This document shows, in pieces, positions 1-6,270 of a DNA stretch of 12,718 nucleotides (position 1 is the first letter of the stretch; every line of letters starts with the position of its first letter). Made by a program: the position numbers and the translations under genes. The stretch comes from a bacterium (GTDB taxonomy: Bacteria; Patescibacteriota; Minisyncoccia; Phycocordibacterales; UBA918): assembly GCA_027487145.1 (NCBI GenBank), contig JAIYEC010000017.1, positions 1-12,718 on the forward strand, read 5' to 3'. The notes beneath the pieces are model-generated. The model was not told where the DNA came from. It worked only from the letters and a program-made list of their open reading frames with translations, and did not search any database.

Positions 1-74
1 AAGAGGACAGACGCACAGACAACGGCTGACACCCGAAGCACACGATGGTAGAGAGTGTCAGAAATTTCTTTCAT
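1..74 (-). CDS. N-terminus of an exported or membrane protein, cut by left edge
   Basis: An open frame begins with ATG at 74-72 and runs off the left edge, giving 24 codons. Its first residues read MKEISDTLYHRVLRVSAVVC, followed by A-S-V-L. A short polar, basic stretch followed by a hydrophobic run looks like the start of a signal peptide or membrane anchor. The start is supported by a near-ideal extended -10 box six bases upstream (81-89), the same spacing seen before umuC and the CAP gene. It follows the stop codon of the DUF916-like gene by 16 bases in the same direction, so it could also be co-transcribed with it. Nothing can be said of its function from so few residues. Confidence 0.6.
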   Translation of the reverse strand, partial: MKEISDTLYHRVLRVSAVVCASVL

Positions 75-80
75 AGTACT

Positions 81-89
81 AGTATACCA
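81..89 (-). promoter_or_regulatory. Extended -10 promoter element for the left-edge gene
   Basis: Read on the minus strand the sequence is TGG-TATACT, followed by six bases and then ATG. The hexamer differs from TATAAT at one position and carries the TG dinucleotide of an extended -10. Transcription would start on or beside the ATG, giving a leaderless mRNA. No good -35 is visible. Confidence 0.55.
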
Positions 90-90
90 C

Positions 91-1176
91 TTAGGCAAAG
101 AGGACAAGGAGCGCAATCATGAACACAGCTGTGACAGTGAGCATGACGACTGTAAGCAGTAAAGTTGCTGACAAGCCCTGCTTACGCCGCTTGCGAACAA
201 TCCTGCCCTGACCGTGTGCGAGGTGAGCTAAGGTCCGTCTTATGTATAACTTAACAAAGATAAACGTAACCAGAAGAACGGTAGCGAGTGCTCCGAGGGC
301 TGGCAAGATGATGTTCATCGGAAGTACCCAAAACGATACGGTACTTGTGAGGGTTTTCTTAGCGCCGGCATCGCCATAACTGGTACTGATGAGAGCTTCA
401 TATCTCCCGAACCCTGTTCCCTCTCCTGTCCAATTAAATTCGTACTCTCTGATCTTACCTGGGAATACCGAAGCTTGTGCTTCATTAAAAATAAACGTAT
501 CAACTTTCTGTCCTAACATGTTAGTTATTTCAATCGGTCCCGTTGGCTTGACCAAAACGTTACCTAAGTTTTCGATTCGAAGTGAAAAATCAACATTCTT
601 TGAACCATGAAAAAAACGTTTGGTAGCAAATTGTCGAATGTTTGCAGAATCAGTTGCCTCACCTGACACGCGAGCAATTATAATATTTGCGACTTGATAA
701 CCAATGGCAGCTCCACTGTTTTGAAGCTCTGGTGGATCAACCGAGACAAAGATACTACCAAAGTGACTTCCGGGAGTAGCGTCAGCTGGTACTTCAAGTG
801 TAAACACCACTCGTTCGCTTGCTCCAGATGGGACAGTAATTTGAGTGACGGGCAACTTTATCCATTCAGACATTTCCATGCCTGTCTTCTCGCTTCCTTC
901 AGAAAAGACTGGAGTACCATCTTTAAGATCTACGATGTTGCGCGGTGAAAGATAGAATGTTTGATCTGCGTTATTGAGGTTCTTTACAGTGACAGAGTAT
1001 TCGTGAGTGGTTCCAGGGTCGAGTTGTAACTCAGGCTCAATGATAGCTGGAGAGATACTCAGACCTGCCTGTTGTTCTTGGGCAGCCACTACAGAAGTTG
1101 ACACCAAGTACAAACATAAGACTAGCCCCAACAGAAACACCGCCCTACTCATCTTTAAAAAAACGCTGCTAGTCAT
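91..1176 (-). CDS. DUF916/WxL-type peptidoglycan-binding-like protein, membrane-anchored
   Basis: This 361-residue exported protein probably links the envelope to a surface component. A signal peptide occupies about residues 9-32. A beta-rich domain at about 36-170 opens with GLSISPAIIEPELQLDPG and contains SVTVKNLNN and a PADATPGSHFGSIFVS segment. This pattern is typical of DUF916 (WxL protein peptidoglycan-binding domain) and of COG1470-like Ig folds. A second Ig-like domain spans about 188-282. Two membrane helices follow (287-310 and 337-359), separated by a strongly basic loop (RIVRKRRKQ), so both ends of the mature chain probably lie outside. The gene lies downstream of a surface-protein gene on the same strand, as in WxL loci of Firmicutes, but a terminator separates them. 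ATG at 1176 is preceded by TGA-TACGTT six bases upstream. MSRAVF at 1152 is an alternative start. The DUF916 assignment is by sequence style, not by search. Confidence 0.72.
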   Translation of the reverse strand: MTSSVFLKMSRAVFLLGLVLCLYLVSTSVVAAQEQQAGLSISPAIIEPELQLDPGTTHEYSVTVKNLNNADQTFYLSPRNIVDLKDGTPVFSEGSEKTGMEMSEWIKLPVTQITVPSGASERVVFTLEVPADATPGSHFGSIFVSVDPPELQNSGAAIGYQVANIIIARVSGEATDSANIRQFATKRFFHGSKNVDFSLRIENLGNVLVKPTGPIEITNMLGQKVDTFIFNEAQASVFPGKIREYEFNWTGEGTGFGRYEALISTSYGDAGAKKTLTSTVSFWVLPMNIILPALGALATVLLVTFIFVKLYIRRTLAHLAHGQGRIVRKRRKQGLSATLLLTVVMLTVTAVFMIALLVLFA

Positions 1177-1182
1177 ATAAAA

Positions 1183-1191
1183 AACGTATCA
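1183..1191 (-). promoter_or_regulatory. Candidate extended -10 for the DUF916-like gene
   Basis: On the minus strand this reads TGA-TACGTT, with six bases to the ATG at 1176. It fits a TGn-TAnnnT-N6-ATG pattern but is a weak hexamer. A better hexamer, TGA-TATTAT, lies further upstream at 1218-1226 and would give a leader of about 35 bases. Only 5'-end mapping can choose between them. Confidence 0.3.
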
Positions 1192-1217
1192 AACTAAACT
1201 TAGGAAGTAACTGACGT

Positions 1218-1226
1218 ATAATATCA
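1218..1226 (-). promoter_or_regulatory. Alternative extended -10 for the DUF916-like gene
   Basis: On the minus strand this reads TGA-TATTAT, one mismatch from TATAAT, and lies between the terminator at 1264-1297 and the gene start. A possible -35 (TTCTCT, 1243-1248) is 19 bases away and poor. Confidence 0.35.
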
Positions 1227-1263
1227 TTAAGTCTCACCATTAAGAGAACTCTATACACAAGAC

Positions 1264-1297
1264 AAAAGAAAAACTCCCTTGCGGGAGTTTTTCTTTT
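1264..1297 (-). terminator. Intrinsic terminator of the surface-protein gene (symmetrical)
   Basis: A perfect 15-bp stem (1264-1278 with 1283-1297) closes on a TTGC loop. The CTCCC/GGGAG core is flanked by A-rich and T-rich arms, so a T tract follows the hairpin on either strand. It lies 17 bases past the stop of the surface-protein gene and separates it from the DUF916-like gene. Confidence 0.88.
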
Positions 1298-1313
1298 AGA
1301 CGAAACGTGCTGG

Positions 1314-2447
1314 TTAGAAAGTTGGAGTAGCAACGTAGGTCAATGTTGTGTTGTAGTCGTCGGCCGCTTCCTGTAGTGAGGTGATGCGGATACGATATGC
1401 AACTGATGTTGAACCAATGTTGTTCGTTATACCGTCAGCAGGTCCGTTGTGTTGGAAGATTGCTCGTGGTGTTGTACTAGCAGCTACATAAAGCGCAGTA
1501 CCGAATTCATTTGTGTTAAGGTCATCGTCTGATGTGAGACCCCAGTGACCCCAGGTATTCTCTTGAGCGATGTTGTTAGTTGGGTTTGACCACGTGGTTG
1601 GAGTGTTTACGTTAGTCCCGTTAGAGAAACTATCGATGTCAGCTCCAGTTGATGACAAGAGGTTTGCGTCTTGAGCAACAGTAACGGTAAATCCTGCGAT
1701 TGCGTTTGTTGTTACGTTAAGTCTCTGTCCCATGACTTCATCTGTGTTCGCAGCGATACGTGCGAAGTTGATAGCTGTTGGACTGGTTGAACCAGTAGTT
1801 GCTGGAGCACCGTTGATAACAGTTGAGGTTGCCACACCAGTAATCGTGAAAGTAAAGGTTGTGTCGACAATCGCTGAAACGAGTACGTTTCTGATGATTG
1901 CTACTCGTGTGCGACCAGAGTCTGCAGTCCCCGCGGTGATTCGCAATTCGTATGATCCGGCTGTAGCTGGATTATCAATTTGCTGTGTACCTGTTCCTCC
2001 TGTTACTGCATTGGTACCAACTCGGATTCGGATGGTCTGGCCAGCAGTTACCGTACCAGTTCCTGATGAAAGGGTAAGTACTTGACCTGCGATAGCTGCT
2101 CCCCAAGTTGCTCCTGAAGCAGAAGCTGCAAGTGTTTGTTCTGAGCCGTTGATAGCGAAGTCAATATCAGCGAATCCTACGCCTGTAAGGTTGAAGCCAG
2201 CAGGGAAGGTTACGGTAATTGTTTGACCTGTCGTCACTCCCGGCGATCCAGCTGGAATAGTAGCTGTAATCGTATGGTTAGAAGCTGCGCTCAAATCTGA
2301 ATCTGAGAGCAAGTCACTTACGTTAGTAAGGTTAGCTGCTTGCGCAATGTTGTAGAAACCAATTGAGGTTAACAGCACTGCACTGGCAACAAGCGTCGCG
2401 ACCACTCGTTGCGAAATGCCAACGGTATGTGTTGGATTTGCGAACAT
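1314..2447 (-). CDS. Secreted Thr/Ser-rich surface protein, WxL-like or S-layer-like
   Basis: This 377-residue secreted protein has a signal peptide with a likely cleavage at IAQA|AN (after residue 37). The mature chain is rich in Thr, Ser, Ala, Asn and Gly and has no cysteine. The first half (about 38-190) is a beta-rich module with GQTITVTFPAGFNL and GQTIRIRVG repeats of style. The second half (about 191-377) carries DTTFTFTITGV, a TWGHWGLTSDDD segment, and ends in AYRIRITSLQEAADDY then a short beta strand. The C-terminal layout recalls WxL surface domains, although a canonical W-x-L pair is not clear. There is no membrane anchor or sorting motif, so attachment to another envelope protein such as the downstream DUF916-like protein is plausible. 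It has its own terminator and a long structured upstream region, which would suit a strongly expressed, regulated surface protein. An S-layer or adhesin role is inference. Confidence 0.7.
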   Translation of the reverse strand: MFANPTHTVGISQRVVATLVASAVLLTSIGFYNIAQAANLTNVSDLLSDSDLSAASNHTITATIPAGSPGVTTGQTITVTFPAGFNLTGVGFADIDFAINGSEQTLAASASGATWGAAIAGQVLTLSSGTGTVTAGQTIRIRVGTNAVTGGTGTQQIDNPATAGSYELRITAGTADSGRTRVAIIRNVLVSAIVDTTFTFTITGVATSTVINGAPATTGSTSPTAINFARIAANTDEVMGQRLNVTTNAIAGFTVTVAQDANLLSSTGADIDSFSNGTNVNTPTTWSNPTNNIAQENTWGHWGLTSDDDLNTNEFGTALYVAASTTPRAIFQHNGPADGITNNIGSTSVAYRIRITSLQEAADDYNTTLTYVATPTF

Positions 2448-2457
2448 GTTTGTTTGT

Positions 2458-2463
2458 ATTATG
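2458..2463 (-). promoter_or_regulatory. Candidate -10 close to the surface-protein start
   Basis: On minus this reads CATAAT, one mismatch from TATAAT, ten bases before the ATG. If used, the mRNA would be nearly leaderless and the adjoining inverted repeats would be operator DNA rather than mRNA leader. There is no matching -35. Confidence 0.3.
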
Positions 2464-2480
2464 TAATAAATAACTATTAC
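2463..2480 (-). repeat. Inverted repeat next to the surface-protein start
   Basis: GTAATA and TATTAC arms (6 bp) flank a 6-base spacer. It abuts both the candidate -10 and the next hairpin, so it may be an operator half-site pair or the proximal stem of a leader. Confidence 0.4.
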
Positions 2481-2498
2481 TTACGCGCGACGCATAAG
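2480..2498 (-). repeat. Hairpin with 8-bp stem in the upstream region
   Basis: Read as minus-strand RNA, CUUAUGCG and CGCGUAAG pair along all 8 positions, including one U-G wobble, around a UCG loop. On the plus strand the same position is a C-A mismatch, so the pairing favours a role in the sense transcript. It ends 33 bases before the ATG. Confidence 0.45.
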
Positions 2499-2525
2499 TA
2501 GCTCGACTGAAGTGTTGTGGAGAAG

Positions 2526-2554
2526 CAGGCTACTTTTATAAAAGGCTCAGCCTG
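2526..2554. repeat. Nested inverted repeat, possible operator
   Basis: Outer arms CAGGCT (2526-2531) and AGCCTG (2549-2554) enclose a perfect 12-bp palindrome CTTTTATAAAAG (2533-2544). The gaps are unequal (1 and 4 bases). It lies about 80 bases upstream of the surface-protein start and could bind a dimeric regulator. No known operator is recognised. Confidence 0.4.
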
Positions 2555-2739
2555 AAAGTAATCTACTAACTTCAATCGATCTCACATAATTGTACTGCGC
2601 TAAAGAACTTGTGTCTTAGGGTCACTGTTGATAACCTTTTACCTCTGACTTTTGTTCCTTTAATTTATTGTTATTTAACGTTCTTTTTTAAAACAATATC
2701 AGTCATGGACAATCAAGAACATCAAGTACAAACGTCCGT

Positions 2740-4005
2740 TTAGGCTTTTACAATTTTAATGTCTTTCCAATTTGTTGTGTACGCCGGTGACTTATTAAGA
2801 CTAGCTGACTCCCAGACAGACTGCTTAAGATGACTACCAAGTAACACCTTGGTTCCTCCAGTGAGACTACGATTAATGACATCAATCGCTTTGGTTAACG
2901 CTTCTGTTTTAGTAGTCTTTTCTTCTTGAAAGAGCGACGATGAACGATACTGTTCGGGTGTGAAATCAGTCAATAATACCCCAGCTTTTTTATACGGGAC
3001 ACCAGCTTCAAATAGCTCCTCCGTCAGACGTTTGGCTTCTTTTAAAAGCAGAAATGAATCTGCGGTCGACGGTGTAAGAAAGACTTGTTTTGAGCCACCC
3101 TTAAGAAAAAAGTCCCCGTGTCTACTAGTACCCAAATACACCTGAAATGACCCTGCCACCATGCCCAAACCGCGCAAATCCTTAGCTGCCTCTCGAACAT
3201 GATACGCCACCGCGTCGTGTAAGACAGAAATGTCAGTGGTGGTTGTTTTAAACGATCGACTATGGAGAATGCTCTTTTGTCCTTGGTCCCCTTCCCCACG
3301 CGAGACGGTTGTGATGGCGGGAACTCCTTGTAGCTCATACCAAAGCCTAACTCCCGTAATACCAAACAGTGCCCGAATCTGTCGCTCTTCAAGATGAAGG
3401 AAATCCGCCACCGTGTGTAAGCCCTTCTCCCGAAACGCGGCAGCTGTCTTACCCCCTACTCCCCACAGAGACTCTAATGTCACCGATTGATTCAACTCCT
3501 TCCATGTAGCGAGCGACACAACATGGAGGCCACCTGTCTTTTTGGCTTGCTTGCTGGCGTACTTCGCCAATGTCTTTGAAAGCGACACACCGATAGAAAC
3601 AGGGATGCCAGTTTCCTTCTCAATCTTGTCTCTTACAATTCTCAACTGCTTTGTTACCTCTTCTGCACTCCCTTCTATAGCAAAGAATGCTTCATCAACT
3701 GAATACACCGATACATTCTGTAACTCTCTCTTTACGATATTAAAGACACGACGGGAGATATCTCGATAGAGAGCGAAGTGTGTCGAAAACGTTGTGATTT
3801 CAGTGTCTTTTATAATGTCCTTTATTTGAAAATACGGTACTCCCATTGGTACTCCCATGTCCTTTATCTCTTGCGAACGAGCGATCACACATCCATCATT
3901 TGAAGAGAGGACCAACACAGGTTTGCCTTTAAGATCAGGTCGAAAGAGCCGCTCGCATGAGACGAAGAAATTATTACAATCAATCAAGCCCACCCACTGT
4001 GTCAT
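2740..4005 (-). CDS. umuC: UmuC, DNA polymerase V catalytic subunit (Y family)
   Basis: This is an error-prone translesion polymerase that with cleaved UmuD copies damaged DNA. With the start at ATG 4005 it has 421 residues, the normal UmuC length. The N-terminus VGLIDCNNFFVSCERLFRPD carries the first catalytic Asp (D9) and a Phe at the steric-gate position (F14). NDGCVIARS follows, then YSVDEAFF with D104 and E105, and SLSKTLAKYASKQAKK. The helix-hairpin-helix region reads LWGVGGKTAAAF. The UmuC-specific C-terminal region continues through KAGVLLTDF and ends YTTNWKDIKIVK, close to the YTT...LLRVK end of E. coli UmuC, so this is UmuC rather than DinB. The longer frame to 4044 would add 13 residues not found in the family and would overlap rppH. 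It is divergent from rppH. UmuD lies about 1.8 kb away, not adjacent. Confidence 0.95.
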   Translation of the reverse strand: MTQWVGLIDCNNFFVSCERLFRPDLKGKPVLVLSSNDGCVIARSQEIKDMGVPMGVPYFQIKDIIKDTEITTFSTHFALYRDISRRVFNIVKRELQNVSVYSVDEAFFAIEGSAEEVTKQLRIVRDKIEKETGIPVSIGVSLSKTLAKYASKQAKKTGGLHVVSLATWKELNQSVTLESLWGVGGKTAAAFREKGLHTVADFLHLEERQIRALFGITGVRLWYELQGVPAITTVSRGEGDQGQKSILHSRSFKTTTTDISVLHDAVAYHVREAAKDLRGLGMVAGSFQVYLGTSRHGDFFLKGGSKQVFLTPSTADSFLLLKEAKRLTEELFEAGVPYKKAGVLLTDFTPEQYRSSSLFQEEKTTKTEALTKAIDVINRSLTGGTKVLLGSHLKQSVWESASLNKSPAYTTNWKDIKIVKA

Positions 4006-4011
4006 ACCGTA

Positions 4012-4020
4012 AGTATACCA
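4012..4020 (-). promoter_or_regulatory. Extended -10 promoter of umuC
   Basis: On minus this reads TGG-TATACT, followed by six bases and ATG at 4005. It is identical to the element before the left-edge gene and places transcription start at the ATG. The corresponding -35 position (about 4034-4040) falls on the rppH -10 and start region. Confidence 0.6.
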
Positions 4021-4025
4021 AGCTG

Positions 4026-4034
4026 TGCTACACT
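4026..4034 (+). promoter_or_regulatory. Extended -10 promoter of rppH
   Basis: On plus this reads TGC-TACACT, eight bases before ATG 4043. It lies five bases from the opposite-facing umuC -10, so the two promoters interleave. It also contains the in-frame GTG at 4025, which makes that codon an unlikely start. Confidence 0.45.
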
Positions 4035-4042
4035 TCCACGAC

Positions 4043-4516
4043 ATGAGTACACGATATTTCAGAGCTGGTGTCGGAACCGTTATCTACAACCACCTCGGTC
4101 AAGTTGCTATTTTTAAACGGGCTATGTTTCCAATTGGCATCTGGCAGTTCCAACAAGGTGGCATCGACCTAGGGGAGAATCCTGAGCAAACACTATGGCG
4201 GGAACTAAAAGAAGAAGTCGGCTTAGAACATGAGGATATCGATACCGTTACCCCAATTCCAGGCTGGTACCCATATCAAGATTTGGGGTCTTTGGAAGAC
4301 GCAACTGTTCCTCGAATCGGCCAGGTACACCGTTGGTTTTTCATTAAGCTGAAGCCAGAGGCTTCTATCGATCTCACGAAAGCAACCGACAAAGAGTTTG
4401 CTGACTGGAAATTCACTTCATTTGAAGAAGCAATCCAAGCAACCTCCGACCATAAAAAGCACGTCTACGAGATGCTACAAACACACTTTGAGAAACATAT
4501 TTCTTTACATAATTAA
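4043..4516 (+). CDS. rppH: RppH-like Nudix hydrolase (RNA pyrophosphohydrolase)
   Basis: This probably removes pyrophosphate from 5'-triphosphorylated RNA, which starts RNase-mediated decay; diadenosine polyphosphates are an alternative substrate. The 157-residue protein opens with YFRAGVGTVIYNHLGQVAIF and WQFQQGGID, which match the start of RppH/YgdP (RPNVGIVICN...WQFPQGGI). A complete Nudix box G-x5-E-x7-RE-x2-EE-x-GL spans residues 39-61 with the metal-binding REL-KEE core. IGQVHRWFFIKL and the EFADWKF segment also match RppH. I chose ATG 4043 (MSTRYF) over GTG 4025 because the GTG lies in the likely promoter. The gene is divergent from umuC and is closed by a strong terminator. Nudix membership is certain; the RNA substrate is by homology. 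Confidence 0.88.
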   Translation: MSTRYFRAGVGTVIYNHLGQVAIFKRAMFPIGIWQFQQGGIDLGENPEQTLWRELKEEVGLEHEDIDTVTPIPGWYPYQDLGSLEDATVPRIGQVHRWFFIKLKPEASIDLTKATDKEFADWKFTSFEEAIQATSDHKKHVYEMLQTHFEKHISLHN

Positions 4517-4520
4517 TTTA

Positions 4521-4551
4521 AAAAAACCGATCGGTATACGATCGGTTTTTT
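4521..4551. terminator. Bidirectional intrinsic terminator between rppH and the GH18 gene
   Basis: A perfect 13-bp stem (4521-4533 with 4539-4551) closes on a GTATA loop, with a CCGATCG/CGATCGG core and six A and six T at its outer ends. It serves convergent genes: it begins 4 bases past the rppH stop and lies 9 bases past the GH18 stop (TAG, 4561). Confidence 0.92.
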
Positions 4552-4560
4552 AAGGTCTGA

Positions 4561-5772
4561 CTACTTAAACAAGTTCCACATCTTCTGATCTTCTTCACCA
4601 TCAACTTTAAAGATGGCGGTTCCACGGAGATTATATTTATCTACCAACTTCACCTTATCCTTAATTGAGGTAGCATCGCTCCAGGTAACAAATCGAACCG
4701 ATACTTCTTGATTCTTATCAGTTGCATACTTCAACGCGCGCGCAGCGGCTTCATATCCTCGAGGTGTTCCTTTTGGTGCTTTCTTAACAGCCCGTTGAAT
4801 TGTCTTTGCCATTGCGTAGTCTTTAGGGAAGTAGCTAATAACAGCTTCTCCTCCGGCCGTTCGACCAACTCGTGACTTATAGATACGCGATAGCTCCATA
4901 ATTCTCGGGTGGTTAAGACTAGCCACTCTCGTATAATCTTTATACCACTCTGGTGCGACTGTCACATCCCACGCTCGACCGTAGGTTGGTACTCCCAGCA
5001 AGATCTTATCCTCATCGATCTCCTTGATGGTTTCTTTAATTACCTTTTCAACCCAATCTTTGTCGGCAACTGGGTTATACGGTACACCACGACGCTCCTG
5101 GTTGAGTTTTATGTCTGCTCGCATCTGGTCATAGGCCATGATTTCCACCCAATCACACTCTTTATTTATAGCTTTGTAGTCATTAGAGTACTCCATACGA
5201 GCGGGAGGGTTTTGAAAAAGAGAGTCTGGCGGAGTTCGTGCTTCAAGGGCACAGGTGAGTGATTTATCGCCAAGCTTCTTATTAAGATCCTTCAAAAACG
5301 TAGAAAAATCATCTTTTGTTTCTTTCTTTTTTCCTTCATAATCGATGTTGATACCATCAAAGTCTCCATCTTCTACGATATCTACAATGTCATTTACTTG
5401 CTTACGACGATCGCTTCGATCACTCAACACATTGTGGATTTGCTCTCCATCAAACCACGCGATAGTTGGAATTACCTTCACGTTATTTTCTCGAGCAGTT
5501 TCAATCAAATCTTGCCAGTGATCAGCATCGTAATTAGCTTTATTTACGATTGTCCCATCAGGCTGAACTTCGTACGTGAAGAGGTAGACAACATCAAGTT
5601 TATCAATGTTTTTAATAGCACTTTCGGCACCGTCAGCGCCAGCATTGGGACCAAACCAGGGAACCCAGGCGGCCGTTTCAGCTGCTTGAGCCATTGACGG
5701 AAGACTTATAAGAATAAACGCTAGGGCAAAGAACACCTGCGGTAGAGGATTTTTAGTTATTTTCATATTCAT
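4561..5772 (-). CDS. Secreted GH18-family glycoside hydrolase (chitinase/YaaH-like)
   Basis: This 403-residue secreted protein has a TIM-barrel GH18 signature. A signal peptide ends at MAQA|AE (about residue 30). The catalytic motif at 139-146 is DGINIDYE: the acid Glu (E146) and the preceding Asp (D144) are kept, but the first Asp of DxxDxDxE in chitinases is Asn here, as in spore-cortex type GH18 proteins. Other family features are VVYLFTYEVQPDGT near the N-terminus, VKVIPTIAWF, WVEIMAYDQ and ILLGVPTYGRAWD. The C-terminal part has VRFVTWSDA and then LRGTAIFKVDGED-like residues, the usual end of the barrel. The likely substrate is N-acetylglucosamine-containing glycan in the cell wall or on a host. 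I chose ATG 5772, next to an extended -10; a TTG at 5802 is unlikely, and ATG 5766 is possible. It lies 44 bases after umuD in the same direction with no terminator between, so read-through is possible. Confidence 0.88.
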   Translation of the reverse strand: MNMKITKNPLPQVFFALAFILISLPSMAQAAETAAWVPWFGPNAGADGAESAIKNIDKLDVVYLFTYEVQPDGTIVNKANYDADHWQDLIETARENNVKVIPTIAWFDGEQIHNVLSDRSDRRKQVNDIVDIVEDGDFDGINIDYEGKKKETKDDFSTFLKDLNKKLGDKSLTCALEARTPPDSLFQNPPARMEYSNDYKAINKECDWVEIMAYDQMRADIKLNQERRGVPYNPVADKDWVEKVIKETIKEIDEDKILLGVPTYGRAWDVTVAPEWYKDYTRVASLNHPRIMELSRIYKSRVGRTAGGEAVISYFPKDYAMAKTIQRAVKKAPKGTPRGYEAAARALKYATDKNQEVSVRFVTWSDATSIKDKVKLVDKYNLRGTAIFKVDGEEDQKMWNLFK

Positions 5773-5779
5773 ATTGACG

Positions 5780-5788
5780 ATTGTATCA
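5780..5788 (-). promoter_or_regulatory. Extended -10 promoter of the GH18 gene
   Basis: On minus this reads TGA-TACAAT with seven bases to ATG 5772. The hexamer is one mismatch from TATAAT. The -35 position is poor. The predicted mRNA is leaderless. Confidence 0.5.
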
Positions 5789-5816
5789 CTTGTTTCTTTC
5801 AAGCTTTATTACGGAT

Positions 5817-6263
5817 TTAGATAAAAGTTCTGGCACTTCCGATTACTACACCCCAGATGTACACATCGTCAACATCAGTGACCGCGATCGGTTCATAGGC
5901 ATCATTTTCGGAAAGAAGCTTTGTTCCAGACGTTGTTTTCGATAACCGTTTTACGACAAGCTCACCAAACACTGCTGCGACTACAATCTTGCCATCAACT
6001 GCTTCTAGTGAACGATCAACGACGAGCACATCACCATCAAAAATTCCGGCGCCTTCCATCGAATCTCCAGCTACTCGGACAAAAAATGTGGCGGTTGGGT
6101 TGCGAACTAAGAGATCATTGAGATCAAGCGGTTTTTCCACTAAATCATCGCCAGGAGCAGGGAAGCCAGCTGCTGGTTGTGAAGAAAAGAGGGGACTGAG
6201 GGATTTTTTTTCAGATATAGGGGCAGGGGAGATGGATTTAATATTTTTATGAGTCTGTTTCAT
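5817..6263 (-). CDS. umuD: UmuD, SOS mutagenesis protein / self-cleaving peptidase (S24)
   Basis: UmuD is cleaved by itself on the RecA filament and then joins UmuC to form polymerase V. With the start at ATG 6263 it has 148 residues. The mature part aligns with E. coli UmuD: GFPAPGDDLVEKPLDLNDLL, NPTATFFVRVAGDSM, IFDGDVLVVD, GELVVKRL and VWGVVI-like ending. Catalytic Ser68 (GDSM) and Lys105 (VVKRL) are 37 residues apart, exactly as Ser60/Lys97. The scissile bond would be Ala32-Gly33, 36 residues before the Ser, as for Cys24-Gly25 in E. coli. Ala-Gly is the bond used in LexA. The N-terminal arm is about 8 residues longer than in E. coli and there is no helix-turn-helix, so it is not LexA. A TTG at 6293 is a less likely start. 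It is separated from umuC by the GH18 gene and rppH. Confidence 0.93.
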   Translation of the reverse strand: MKQTHKNIKSISPAPISEKKSLSPLFSSQPAAGFPAPGDDLVEKPLDLNDLLVRNPTATFFVRVAGDSMEGAGIFDGDVLVVDRSLEAVDGKIVVAAVFGELVVKRLSKTTSGTKLLSENDAYEPIAVTDVDDVYIWGVVIGSARTFI

Positions 6264-6270
6264 TAGCTGT

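Larger units (their letters stand above)
2448..2739. other. Non-coding region upstream of the surface-protein gene
   Basis: No credible reading frame is present; the longest ATG-started frame I see on minus is 11 codons. The stretch holds three inverted repeats (2463-2480, 2480-2498, 2526-2554), a possible -10 (CATAAT at 2458-2463) ten bases before the ATG, and another (TACAAT, about 2590-2595) about 140 bases upstream. No convincing terminator for umuC is visible. The part at about 2640-2700 is very A/T rich. Confidence 0.6.

Noticed and set aside
2626..2634. DnaA-box-like TGTTGATAA
   Set aside because: One isolated site with a mismatch to TGTGGATAA, with no cluster or origin gene nearby.
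3042..3392. 116-residue minus-strand frame inside umuC
   Set aside because: It lies in another frame of a well-matched UmuC and shows no domain.
4006..4044. Thirteen-residue N-terminal extension of UmuC
   Set aside because: Family alignment starts at MTQWVG, and the extension would overlap the rppH start and the umuC promoter.
4025..4045. GTG start for rppH six codons before the ATG
   Set aside because: The GTG lies in the likely -10 region and the added residues do not match RppH N-termini.
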